Numbered from the stretch's first letter, positions 1-7,181 are shown. The stretch: DNA of 11,060 bases from Desulfobacteraceae bacterium (GCA_030618925.1 JAUXCK010000054.1:1-11060), one strand, 5' to 3'. The notes: a model not told the origin generated them from the letters alone. Numbers and translations: made by a program.

Positions 1-2074
1 ATAAATATTCTTTGTCTTTTGATGGAATAAGGACAAAAATCCGCCTCGATCCCTTTGCGTCAACCACCGGATCGGCAGCGGACTGTATGACAAGGGCGGG
101 CACATCAATGCCGGGGATTCTCTCTTCCACAGAATTCATTAGCCGCTCCAGTTCCATTAACCCGGAGATAGGATTTCGCAAGTAATTAATATGGGGGTTT
201 TCAGGATCATTTTCTACAAACTCCTTTTTGGCTGCCTCAAAATTTACCCTGGTCATCAGTTTGTTCCAGAGATTAACGGCCGGGACAAACTTTGCCGAAA
301 AATCATGCAGCGCCAAAGGCGGTGAAATTGCAAAAACACCGACAATATCCGTCACCCGGGTGCAGAGATCAAGTGCCAGGCCGGCTCCGGTAGAAAAGCC
401 ACCCACAACAATCCTTCTGCAGGTGTTTCGCATAATCGCAAACCCTTCTTCCACTGATTCGATCCACTCCATATGGGTTCGAATTGCAAGATCATCCGGT
501 GATGTGCCATGCCCTTTTAATCGGGGTGCATATACACAATACCCTTTTTCTCCCAGAAACTCTGCAAGTGCCCTGACCTCCAGGGGCGCTGCCATATACC
601 CGTGAATCAGCAGAATGCCGATATCCTTTGTTTTGCCCTTGATGAAAAACGGCCTGCCAACGCTTTTTTCCTTGGATTCACCTTCAATGGCGAAGCGGGT
701 GTAATCCCGTTCAAAATCAAAAAGCGCTTTCTGCACCAGATGCCTTACAATCTGGTATCTTATTCTTGGAAGGGGTTGTCTTGCCAGAGAGCACACCTGG
801 TCCTGAAACCGGGTCAACGGTTCGACCTCATTTGCAATGACGGTAACCGGGTTATCAATTCGGATCCGGTGAAAATCAGGATTTTCCGAAAAAGCAGAAT
901 TTTTTGAAAGCCTGTGATCCTTTTCTATCAGAATTCCCTTTTCAATGGCCAGGGACATAAAATGACCATATCGTTCATAGCGGTCATCCGTTAACAGATT
1001 GATCTGATTCCCGTGTAGGGCCTCATGCCGGTATACAATTGTTTTATCAAGATTCAAGGTGGTCGACAGATACGCCCTTCGCTTTAAATCCTGTACATCA
1101 ATTTCATCTGCCGGCATATACTTCAGAAGAGTTGCGAAAATATGATCATGATTGATGGTGGTCATGCTGTAGATATTGGACATGTACCGTTCCATTATTT
1201 TATGGGCCGATGCTTTCATCATCTTCTTTGAGGAGATGTCATCATTAAAATTAATGGATCGGGGATCTGCAATGTCCGCTTGAATGGCCTGGCTTTTCAT
1301 GTATTGTCCGATTCGAATGGGTTCACCGATCCGCAAATCCACATCAACACCTGATAAAAGCATGGTCCCCTCTGTCATAATTTCTTCGATGCTCCGTTCA
1401 GATAAATCTTCAATCAGCCGGCCGGCCATGCGAACCATAATATTCTCACCCGCGCGGATGGGATAATAGGTCAAATTAACCGGTACAATATATGTTTCGA
1501 GATTCAGTACCGGATCGATTTGATCGATCTGATAGAGGTCTATCAGCCGGTTTGCCTCACCCGGATTTTTATCAAGCATCTTTCGAAGCCGCTCACGATA
1601 GAACTCGGTTCGAAGGGCCAGGGTCGCTGTCCCTGTGTGCGGCTGATGTTTCCCATCGGGTGAGGAGATCATAAACGCCCCTCTCCCCTTTCGTTTTTTT
1701 TCGTAAATTTTTTTGTTTTTAACCATTCTTCCTTCCGGAAAAATGACCCAGGAAGCCTCACCCGTTAACAGGCTTTTTACAATCAGAAGATCACGGTCTG
1801 GATTTTTTGTGGAAAGTGCCCCCAGTTTTCCCAGCAGGTTGCCAATCCCCCCTTGAAAAAGACTGTAATCCGCCAGAGACCAGATCGGATGCTTTGTCAG
1901 CCGGTTGATATGATACGGAATGAATAGTGTTTCCATCCTTGTAAAATGATTCACCGCGTAAATAATCGCCCCTTTTGGGATATTGTTTTCCCCGTGGATG
2001 CGGATCTTGGCCTTTGAAAGGCTGGATAGTGCTTTTATTGCATAGCCGGTTGTCTGATATGCAAATTTATTCAT
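1..2074 (-). CDS. Acyltransferase-alpha/beta hydrolase fusion protein, C-terminus cut by window edge
   Basis: The reading frame is open from ATG at 2074 to position 1 (691 whole codons, no stop). A Shine-Dalgarno-like run of G plus GAG (complement of 2084-2090) precedes the start. Residues about 1-250 look like a glycerolipid (PlsC/LPLAT-type) acyltransferase: NHFTRME at 42-48 gives an H-x4-E block in place of the usual H-x4-D, and FPEG lies at 112-115. Residues about 255-475 match nothing I recognise. From about 480 there is an alpha/beta hydrolase: HGY at 491-493 (oxyanion region), GFSTG with nucleophile Ser561, and a DPVVD segment with Asp668 or Asp672 as triad acid. The catalytic His should lie beyond the left edge, so perhaps 40-60 residues are missing. 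The inferred role is acyl transfer to, and hydrolysis from, a lipid at the inner membrane; the substrate is unknown. The gene is divergent from the tRNA thiolation operon and has its own promoter. Confidence 0.85.
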   Translation of the reverse strand, partial: MNKFAYQTTGYAIKALSSLSKAKIRIHGENNIPKGAIIYAVNHFTRMETLFIPYHINRLTKHPIWSLADYSLFQGGIGNLLGKLGALSTKNPDRDLLIVKSLLTGEASWVIFPEGRMVKNKKIYEKKRKGRGAFMISSPDGKHQPHTGTATLALRTEFYRERLRKMLDKNPGEANRLIDLYQIDQIDPVLNLETYIVPVNLTYYPIRAGENIMVRMAGRLIEDLSERSIEEIMTEGTMLLSGVDVDLRIGEPIRIGQYMKSQAIQADIADPRSINFNDDISSKKMMKASAHKIMERYMSNIYSMTTINHDHIFATLLKYMPADEIDVQDLKRRAYLSTTLNLDKTIVYRHEALHGNQINLLTDDRYERYGHFMSLAIEKGILIEKDHRLSKNSAFSENPDFHRIRIDNPVTVIANEVEPLTRFQDQVCSLARQPLPRIRYQIVRHLVQKALFDFERDYTRFAIEGESKEKSVGRPFFIKGKTKDIGILLIHGYMAAPLEVRALAEFLGEKGYCVYAPRLKGHGTSPDDLAIRTHMEWIESVEEGFAIMRNTCRRIVVGGFSTGAGLALDLCTRVTDIVGVFAISPPLALHDFSAKFVPAVNLWNKLMTRVNFEAAKKEFVENDPENPHINYLRNPISGLMELERLMNSVEERIPGIDVPALVIQSAADPVVDAKGSRRIFVLIPSKDKEYL

Positions 2075-2147
2075 TGCCCGTGTCTCCCCCTAAAATGGGT
2101 GATTTTAAACTGCTGATGCGGGTGGGAAAAAACAACCTGGATCTTAA

Positions 2148-2176
2148 ATTATAATGTAAAACAAAATGAGAGTCAA
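2148..2176 (-). promoter_or_regulatory. Sigma70-type promoter of the acyltransferase-hydrolase gene
   Basis: Read on the minus strand, TTGACT (2176-2171), a 17-base spacer and a perfect TATAAT (2153-2148) form a near-consensus promoter. Transcription would start near 2141, leaving a leader of about 67 bases before the ATG at 2074. A pair of overlapping palindromes sits directly upstream of the -35 box. The call rests on sequence match only. Confidence 0.75.
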
Positions 2177-2177
2177 A

Positions 2178-2194
2178 CAAGCATTGCTTGCAAT
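2178..2194. repeat. Two overlapping palindromes, possible operator
   Basis: CAAGCA-T-TGCTTG (2178-2190) and ATTGC-TT-GCAAT (2183-2194) are both perfect inverted repeats that share the TGCTTG core. They start one base upstream of the -35 box of the leftward promoter and lie 50-70 bases upstream of the rightward one. The position suits a repressor or activator site. No specific regulator can be named. Confidence 0.4.
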
Positions 2195-2211
2195 TTAAAA
2201 TATTTACTATG

Positions 2212-2230
2212 GCTTTCATCCAATGAAAGC
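2212..2230. repeat. Perfect 8-bp inverted repeat, possible regulator site
   Basis: GCTTTCAT, a three-base centre (CCA) and ATGAAAGC form a perfect dyad. It ends 16 bases upstream of the -35 box of the rightward promoter, so it lies outside the predicted transcript. An activator-binding site is therefore more likely than an RNA hairpin. Confidence 0.4.
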
Positions 2231-2246
2231 TGATTTGGATTCGGGA

Positions 2247-2275
2247 TTGATATTAACCCTCAAAACGGGTATAAC
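2247..2275 (+). promoter_or_regulatory. Sigma70-type promoter of the NIL-ferredoxin/mnmA/mtaB operon
   Basis: TTGATA (2247-2252), a 17-base spacer and TATAAC (2270-2275) match the -35/-10 pattern with five of six bases in each box. Transcription would begin near 2282, about 45 bases before the GTG start at 2327. This is the only good rightward promoter in the divergent region, and the three genes behind it have no gaps between them. Confidence 0.65.
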
Positions 2276-2326
2276 TATTCTGCATCCTTTGGGATCGACA
2301 GCTTTTAACATAACCGGAGGCCCCGA

Positions 2327-2752
2327 GTGTACTCAAAAATATTAATACTTCGTTTTCCAAAGACCAATGTTGCAAAACCAACCGTGTGTTATCTGGCCCG
2401 AAATTTTGACCTGACATTCAATATCCTGAAAGCCACCGTGCTGCCCAGAAAAGAAGGCATTATGGTCCTGGATCTGACAGGTCCCAAAAAAAACTTCAAG
2501 AAGGGAATTGCCTTTCTTGAGGCAGAAGGGGTACAGGTTCAAAACGCTTCCCAGGAGGTGAGCCGGGATGAGGAAAAGTGTATTCAGTGCGGTGCATGCA
2601 CCGCGGTGTGCCCCACCGGTGCCCTTTTTGTTCGAAGGCCCGGAATGGACATCGATTTTGATATAAAAAAATGTAGTGTCTGTGAACTGTGTGTGCCGGC
2701 CTGCCCGACACGGGCCATGGAGATACGCCCGACACAGGAAACCTTTTTTTAA
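2327..2752 (+). CDS. NIL domain / two-[4Fe-4S] ferredoxin protein
   Basis: This is a 141-residue cytoplasmic protein. The GTG start is supported by GGAGG at 2316-2320, six bases upstream. Residues about 1-75 resemble the NIL domain, a small ferredoxin-like fold also found at the end of methionine-transporter ATPases. Residues about 80-135 are a 2x[4Fe-4S] ferredoxin with two complete motifs, CIQCGACTAVCP and CSVCELCVPACP. A protein of this architecture is implicated in homocysteine (sulfide incorporation) synthesis in methanogens, so a sulfur-transfer or electron-transfer role is plausible. Its stop codon overlaps the mnmA start by one base, which suggests translational coupling and a job connected with tRNA thiolation. 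A role in methionine or homocysteine metabolism is the main alternative. Confidence 0.88.
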   Translation: MYSKILILRFPKTNVAKPTVCYLARNFDLTFNILKATVLPRKEGIMVLDLTGPKKNFKKGIAFLEAEGVQVQNASQEVSRDEEKCIQCGACTAVCPTGALFVRRPGMDIDFDIKKCSVCELCVPACPTRAMEIRPTQETFF

Positions 2753-3840
2753 TGAAACCGGTTACAGCCGTTGCCATCAGCGGCGGGATTGACTCCCTGG
2801 TTGCTGCTTATCTTTTGCAAGAAAAGGGACATCGGGTCGTCGGCATCCATTTCCTCACCGGATTCGAAAACCAACCGCTTCTCAGCAAACCCTCCGGGCG
2901 CTCTCCTGACGATTCAGCTGACAGAAGGCTTCTAAATCATCCAATCCATCATATTGCCGATCAACTCGGCATCCCTGTAGAAATCCTTGATTGCAGAGAT
3001 ACCTTCAAAAAAAAAATTGTCGACTATTTCATTCAAACCTACATGGCCGGCCTCACCCCGAATCCATGCCTTGTATGCAATGCCTTCATAAAATTTGGAA
3101 CAGTTCTTGAATATGCCCGGGAACTGGGTGCATCACGCCTTGCCACCGGTCATTATATTAAAACTTTACCTGATGCTGCCGGAAACCACCTTCTGTTAAA
3201 AGGAGAGGACCCGTATAAGGATCAGTCCTATTTCCTGGCTTTTCTCTCTCAGGAACAAATCGCGGCCGCCATTTTTCCGCTCGGGGGGCTGACAAAGAAG
3301 GCGGTCAAGTCCCTGGCAAAAACAAAGGGCCTGAAACCGATCTTTCGAAAAGAAAGCCAGGACATCTGTTTTATCAGGGGAAAACCCTATTCAGATTTTC
3401 TCAAGCAGCAGGGCATTCTGCAAAAGCCCGGCCCAATTGTGGACAACCACGGCAAACACCTTGGAGAGCACAAGGGGTTGTACCGCTTCACCATCGGACA
3501 ACGTCGCGGAATAAACTGCCCCGCACCTCTCCCCTACTATGTTCTTCGACTCGACACAGACGGCAACAGACTGATTGTCGGTTCCAAAGATGACCTTTAT
3601 TCAAACGACCTAATGGTGACCGACATCAACTGGATCACCAAAACGCCCTCAGCCGCTGTTCGCGTTTACACAAAAATCAGATACAGCCATACCGGTGCGT
3701 CATCAACCCTTGTCCCGGTAAATGACCGGAGTGCAATCATAAAATTTGATGAAAAACAATCCGCCATTGCACCCGGCCAGGGTGCTGTATTTTACCAGGG
3801 GAATGAAGTGTTGGGGGGGGGATGGATAACAAAATCATGA
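2752..3840 (+). CDS. mnmA: tRNA-specific 2-thiouridylase MnmA (three-cysteine type)
   Basis: MnmA adenylates C2 of wobble uridine 34 in tRNA Lys, Glu and Gln and replaces the oxygen with sulfur. The 362-residue length is normal for the family. I place the start at ATG 2752, within the TAATG overlap with the upstream gene; the longer open frame from 2689 would run back into the ferredoxin coding region, and homologues begin just before the PP-loop. The ATP pyrophosphatase loop SGGIDS is at residues 10-15. NPCLVCN at 104-110 supplies Cys106 and Cys109, where E. coli has NPDILCN (Asp99, Cys102). SQDICF supplies Cys206, matching the persulfide cysteine Cys199 of E. coli. The C-terminal beta-barrel ends in the typical VLGGG segment. 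The CxxC...C set is the pattern that binds an Fe-S cluster in the related thiolases TtuA and NcsA, so an Fe-S-dependent mechanism is possible. Confidence 0.93.
   Translation: MKPVTAVAISGGIDSLVAAYLLQEKGHRVVGIHFLTGFENQPLLSKPSGRSPDDSADRRLLNHPIHHIADQLGIPVEILDCRDTFKKKIVDYFIQTYMAGLTPNPCLVCNAFIKFGTVLEYARELGASRLATGHYIKTLPDAAGNHLLLKGEDPYKDQSYFLAFLSQEQIAAAIFPLGGLTKKAVKSLAKTKGLKPIFRKESQDICFIRGKPYSDFLKQQGILQKPGPIVDNHGKHLGEHKGLYRFTIGQRRGINCPAPLPYYVLRLDTDGNRLIVGSKDDLYSNDLMVTDINWITKTPSAAVRVYTKIRYSHTGASSTLVPVNDRSAIIKFDEKQSAIAPGQGAVFYQGNEVLGGGWITKS
3813..3821 (+). other. Nine-G homopolymer at the mnmA/mtaB junction
   Basis: Nine consecutive G residues encode the Gly-Gly-Gly near the MnmA C-terminus and directly abut the first possible mtaB ATG (3822). 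The tract may act as a Shine-Dalgarno element by pairing with CCUCC. The mtaB frame is the -1 frame of mnmA here, so a -1 slip on the run would fuse MnmA to MtaB. Confidence 0.6.
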
Positions 3841-5165
3841 CCCCATCCAGATTCAGCATCACCACACTCGGGTGCAAGGTCAACCAGTATGAGTCGGAAG
3901 CTATATCCTGTGCACCCAAAATGGCGCGCTACACCCGGGTCCGGAAGACGGAACAGGCCGACATCTGCATCATTAACACCTGTACGGTCACGGCCAAAGC
4001 ATCCATGCAATCGAGACAGGCCATCAGACAGGCCATCAAATCCAATCCTGATGCACGCATCATTGTCACGGGCTGTTATGCACACACAGGTGCCGAAGAA
4101 ATAGCAAAAATCGACGGCGTAGATGATATTATCGGCAACGCGGATAAATATAAAATTCCTGACATGATATCCCCCTCGCCGGCACAGAAAACCCAAAGGC
4201 TGCCCCGAAAATTGATCCGGAATGTGGGCCATGAAAAAAACTTTCAGCAGGCGCCGGAACCGGTTTCCGGGTCCCGGACAAGGCCATTTTTAAAAATTCA
4301 AGACGGGTGCAATGCGTTCTGCACCTATTGTATTGTTCCCCACACAAGGGGACGCAGCCGGAGTATGCCTTCTGAGGATGTGCTCCACCACATCCAATAC
4401 CTCAAGAACGCGGGCTACCATGAAACAGTTCTAACCGGCATTCACCTTGGATGCTATGGCCGTGATTTATCACCCGGTAATGGAGGGCTCTTTGAACTCC
4501 TGAAGCAGATCCATATCTCGGGCGCCATGGAACGGGTCAGGCTCAGCTCTGTGGAACCCGATGAACTCAGCGAAGATATCATCGCACTTGTGGCCGCTTC
4601 CAAATGTCTTTGCCACCATTTTCACATCCCTTTTCAAAGCGGGGATGGGGACATCTTGAAAAATATGCATCGCCCCTACTCTGCTGATCTGCTACCGGAC
4701 CTGACGGCCAGGATACATCGATCCATCCCGGATGCGGCAATCGGTGTGGATATGCTGGTCGGATTTCCGGGTGAGACAGAACTATCATTTAAAACAACAT
4801 TTGATTTAATTCAAAAACTCCCGATAACCTACCTGCATGTGTTCCCCTTCTCTCCGCGGGAAGGGACACCGGCTGCCGGGTATCCGGATCAGGTGGGCCC
4901 CGGTGTGATTAAAAACCGGGCTCATAAAATGCGTGAACTCGGCATCATGAAAAAGCACCTGTTTTATCAAAAAGCTGTGGGAAAAACAGCAAAGGTCCTG
5001 GTTGAAGAAAAAAGAGACAGGGTATCCGGCCGGTTAAAGGGCATGACATCCAACTACCTGACTATTCTCATGGAAGGACCTGATCATTTCAAGAACACCA
5101 TTGTCCCTGTCAGGATTGACAGGCTTTTCGATGCACATTCACTCGGCGGAACCGTTCTGGGATGA
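3822..5165 (+). CDS. mtaB: tRNA t6A37 methylthiotransferase MtaB
   Basis: MtaB is a radical-SAM enzyme that converts t6A37 to ms2t6A37 in ANN-decoding tRNAs such as tRNA-Lys. The protein has 447 residues, normal for the family. The N-terminal methylthiotransferase domain has its three cluster cysteines: TLGCKVNQYES (Cys18), NTCTVT (Cys54) and VTGCYA (Cys85). The radical SAM motif CNAFCTYC gives Cys163, Cys167 and Cys170. A TRAM-like RNA-binding segment occupies about residues 385-447. The TLGCKVNQYES signature separates MtaB from MiaB. The start is uncertain: ATG 3822 overlaps mnmA by 19 bases, while in-frame ATG 3837 (Met6) makes an ATGA overlap with the mnmA stop and would give a length closer to typical N-termini. 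The gene lies last in the operon and converges on djlA with a 10-base gap. Confidence 0.93.
   Translation: MDNKIMTPSRFSITTLGCKVNQYESEAISCAPKMARYTRVRKTEQADICIINTCTVTAKASMQSRQAIRQAIKSNPDARIIVTGCYAHTGAEEIAKIDGVDDIIGNADKYKIPDMISPSPAQKTQRLPRKLIRNVGHEKNFQQAPEPVSGSRTRPFLKIQDGCNAFCTYCIVPHTRGRSRSMPSEDVLHHIQYLKNAGYHETVLTGIHLGCYGRDLSPGNGGLFELLKQIHISGAMERVRLSSVEPDELSEDIIALVAASKCLCHHFHIPFQSGDGDILKNMHRPYSADLLPDLTARIHRSIPDAAIGVDMLVGFPGETELSFKTTFDLIQKLPITYLHVFPFSPREGTPAAGYPDQVGPGVIKNRAHKMRELGIMKKHLFYQKAVGKTAKVLVEEKRDRVSGRLKGMTSNYLTILMEGPDHFKNTIVPVRIDRLFDAHSLGGTVLG
4014..4037 (+). repeat. 12-bp perfect tandem duplication inside mtaB
   Basis: AGACAGGCCATC occurs twice back to back and encodes RQAI-RQAI. The repeat is in frame and lies in a helix that is naturally RQAIRxAI-like in the family, so it is compatible with a normal protein. 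It is a possible slippage site. Confidence 0.7.
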
Positions 5166-5175
5166 AGACAGGCCG

Positions 5176-5928
5176 CTATAGGCCCCTTTCTTGTTTTACA
5201 CTTTCATAGGCTTCCTGAATTTCGCGAAACTTGTCATTGGCGAATTTTGTAAACTCCTCGGGCAATCCTTTGGATGCGATCGTGTCCGGGTGATAGTCAA
5301 ATACAAGTTTTCGATACTTCTTTTTGATGACATCGTCTGAATCTCCCCGTTCACATCCCAGTACGGAGTAGTACTTTCCATTATCGTCGGCATATCTTGA
5401 CTTTAGCTTGATATATGCATCCTCACCAAAATTGAATGTCCTGACCGCTTCAAGGATCAACTGCTCTTCCCTGTTGTTGAGCGCGCCATCTGCTAAAGAT
5501 ACCCGAAGCAGTATATCGATCATCAACTCCAGCATCTGAGGATTATTCCGGAACCTGCCATAAAACTGAAATGCAAACCTCTCGAAGGATTCAGATGATT
5601 TATCGGCAGCCTGAAAAATATTTATGGCGATACGCTGACCTTCAGGGCTGAGGTTTAGATCGTGTACCATAAACTGTTGAACAGAATTGATCTCCTCTTC
5701 CGATATTCTTCCATCAACCTTGGCCAGCTTTGCCAGCATGGAAAAGGAAGCCACAAAAAAAGTAAGTTGCGACTGCTCGTTTCCTGACAATAGTGCCCCT
5801 TTGGTTGAAAAATAGCGTTCTTCGTTTAAATCAAACGCATGACCGAATGTTGCACCGGCTACTGCGCCGATTGGCCCGCCGATGGCAAATCCAAGTGTGC
5901 CACCCACTATTTTACCAAGCCATCCCAT
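5176..5928 (-). CDS. djlA: DjlA-like membrane-anchored J-domain co-chaperone
   Basis: This 250-residue protein has the three-part DjlA layout. A glycine-rich hydrophobic N-terminus (about 5-30, with repeated small residues in GxxxG style) would anchor it in the inner membrane. An all-helical TerB-like domain follows at about 50-155. A C-terminal J domain (about 185-250) carries the HPD tripeptide at 213-215, which stimulates DnaK ATP hydrolysis. E. coli DjlA has 271 residues, so the length fits. Known DjlA proteins modulate DnaK and affect envelope stress and capsule regulation; the client here is unknown. AAAGGA upstream of ATG 5928 serves as ribosome binding site. The upstream secreted-protein gene ends 80 bases away on the same strand, and I see no strong promoter or terminator between them, so co-transcription is possible. 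Confidence 0.9.
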   Translation of the reverse strand: MGWLGKIVGGTLGFAIGGPIGAVAGATFGHAFDLNEERYFSTKGALLSGNEQSQLTFFVASFSMLAKLAKVDGRISEEEINSVQQFMVHDLNLSPEGQRIAINIFQAADKSSESFERFAFQFYGRFRNNPQMLELMIDILLRVSLADGALNNREEQLILEAVRTFNFGEDAYIKLKSRYADDNGKYYSVLGCERGDSDDVIKKKYRKLVFDYHPDTIASKGLPEEFTKFANDKFREIQEAYESVKQERGL

Positions 5929-6008
5929 TTATGTCATTCCTTTCACAAGAGTGCTGTGCTGAGGCATACAAGGCCTCCCCGGAAAGGGGTTTCTCTCCCG
6001 CTTCCCGG

Positions 6009-6998
6009 CTATTCTATCTTTTCTATTTCTTCAACCTTTTCTTCCTCTACCCCAATAATACCGCCATATCGTTTATAATAAATCACATCCGAGATTTGAT
6101 AGTATATGGAGGTGGGTATTCTCTTGCCGTCTTTCAAAACAATAATAAATTTTGGGTTTTCCGGTTCTGACAATTCTTTAGACCCGTGACCCTCTTCGCC
6201 CAACTCGCCCCCCCTGTCCACAAGCCCGTATCGGTAGCAGGGGCCCGACCATTTGTCAATCGAGATTTTACCGATAACAACCCCGTTGTCAACCCACACC
6301 CAGAAACCGCCGTAATTCAAAAAATCAGGCCTTTTGCAGGCTGCCGTTGCTCTCGGCTGGCCTGCAATCTCTATGACTTCATCAATCGTCATCCCGGTAA
6401 TAATTTTATCCTGGATAAGCCGGGTCTTGGTAGTGATAATATATTCGATGTTCTCTAATCGGTCCATTTCCATGGAAATGACCTGTTTGTCAGTGCGCAG
6501 AAGAAGAGCGGAATCCGGATCTGCTTTGAAGATCTTTTTATGTAGAGCAGCGTATTCTTCCTCCGCGGCTTTTAGTTTCTGCCGCTCTTTTTTGATTTTA
6601 TCCCTCAGGTCTTCGTCTTGCCTGATCGACTGAATTCGTTTCCCGATATAGTCGATATCAACAACTGTTCTGATAGACATAAACACTGATATTTTTTCAT
6701 CTGAAAAATCCCATTTCTCCTCAGCAGTATCAATCTGGAGAAGTACACCAACATATGCATCCACATCCTCTCCGGTGACCTGATACTGGCTCGGCTCGTA
6801 CTTTCCCAGAAAAAAAGTCTTTACATTCTTTAACAAATTGTGTCTAGCATTAAGAAAGCAAAACCGGCGGGCATCATTTCTGGTATCGTTGTCCGATAAA
6901 GTATAAGTAAATTCGCTTTGAAAAAATTTGCCTTCAGCGGACGCGGCGCCTGGAATAGATAGAAAACAAATCAATGCCAGGAGGAGTATTCGAATCAT
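6009..6998 (-). CDS. Secreted protein of unknown function with a BamE/SmpA-like segment
   Basis: I do not recognise this 329-residue protein as a named family member. Residues 1-22 form a standard Sec signal peptide ending in AASA, with no lipobox cysteine, so export to the periplasm is predicted. Residues about 25-120 have an alpha/beta pattern with an ARRFCFLNAR helix and a GEDVDAYVGVLLQI strand. This resembles N-terminal domains of LPP20/FlgT-type secreted proteins, by weak inference. A charged helix at about 125-185 could form a coiled coil. Residues about 200-243 (GMTIDEVIEIAGQPRA, then FWVWVDNG) look like a BamE/SmpA fold, in which such helix-plus-strand units recur. The end (about 283-329) is a short beta module beginning IIVLKDGKRIP and finishing in an acidic EEEKVEEIEKIE tail. 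AAAGGA precedes ATG 6998, and a good promoter lies upstream. Function is open. Confidence 0.8.
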   Translation of the reverse strand: MIRILLLALICFLSIPGAASAEGKFFQSEFTYTLSDNDTRNDARRFCFLNARHNLLKNVKTFFLGKYEPSQYQVTGEDVDAYVGVLLQIDTAEEKWDFSDEKISVFMSIRTVVDIDYIGKRIQSIRQDEDLRDKIKKERQKLKAAEEEYAALHKKIFKADPDSALLLRTDKQVISMEMDRLENIEYIITTKTRLIQDKIITGMTIDEVIEIAGQPRATAACKRPDFLNYGGFWVWVDNGVVIGKISIDKWSGPCYRYGLVDRGGELGEEGHGSKELSEPENPKFIIVLKDGKRIPTSIYYQISDVIYYKRYGGIIGVEEEKVEEIEKIE

Positions 6999-7034
6999 TT
7001 TTTTTCCTTTGCTGTTTTTTCAGGTAAAAAAATA

Positions 7035-7073
7035 AGGTTATATCTTAAAACCTGCGTGAAGTCAAAATAACCT
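7035..7073. repeat. 7-bp inverted repeat bracketing a promoter
   Basis: AGGTTAT (7035-7041) and ATAACCT (7067-7073) are exact inverse complements 25 bases apart. They overlap or flank the -10 and -35 boxes of the leftward promoter. AGGTT also pairs with AACCT at 7049-7053. This is a candidate operator for autoregulated or repressed expression of the secreted-protein gene; no regulator is visible. Confidence 0.35.
7037..7065 (-). promoter_or_regulatory. Sigma70-type promoter of the secreted-protein gene (and perhaps djlA)
   Basis: On the minus strand, TTGACT (7065-7060), a 17-base spacer and TATAAC (7042-7037) make a near-consensus promoter. The predicted transcript starts near 7030, about 32 bases before ATG 6998. 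Confidence 0.7.
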
Positions 7074-7086
7074 GTCTATTTCTGAA

Positions 7087-7103
7087 TGTCCTGTTTTTGG
7101 ACA
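7087..7103. repeat. TGTCC/GGACA dyad upstream of the protease gene
   Basis: TGTCC (7087-7091) and GGACA (7099-7103) form an inverted repeat with a 7-base centre, and a second GGACA follows at 7112-7116. The elements lie between the divergent secreted-protein and protease genes in AT-rich DNA. They could be a regulator site. I could not find a convincing rightward -35/-10 pair for the protease; a TATAAA at 7151-7156 lacks a good partner. Confidence 0.3.
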
Positions 7104-7181
7104 ACCAAATGGGACACAATATGTTATTTTTATTGTTATTTTTCATTGGTTATAAAAATAGGAATTTAAATAAATATCAAA

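Noticed and set aside
228..1674. Several plus-strand open frames of 60-125 codons
   Set aside because: They lie opposite the continuous acyltransferase-hydrolase frame, lack ribosome binding sites and show no recognisable domain; they are antisense shadows.
2689..2751. Upstream extension of mnmA to an alternative start at 2689
   Set aside because: It would overlap the end of the ferredoxin gene by 64 bases and add residues before the PP-loop that the family lacks; ATG 2752 gives the usual N-terminus.
5171..5195. Possible bidirectional terminator between mtaB and djlA (GGCC, 6-base loop, GGCC)
   Set aside because: The stem has only four base pairs and is followed by a broken T-rich stretch, too weak to call.
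5969..5995. CCCC-GGAAA-GGGG hairpin between djlA and the upstream secreted-protein gene
   Set aside because: The stem is short and there is no T run on the transcribed strand, so it is not supported as a terminator.
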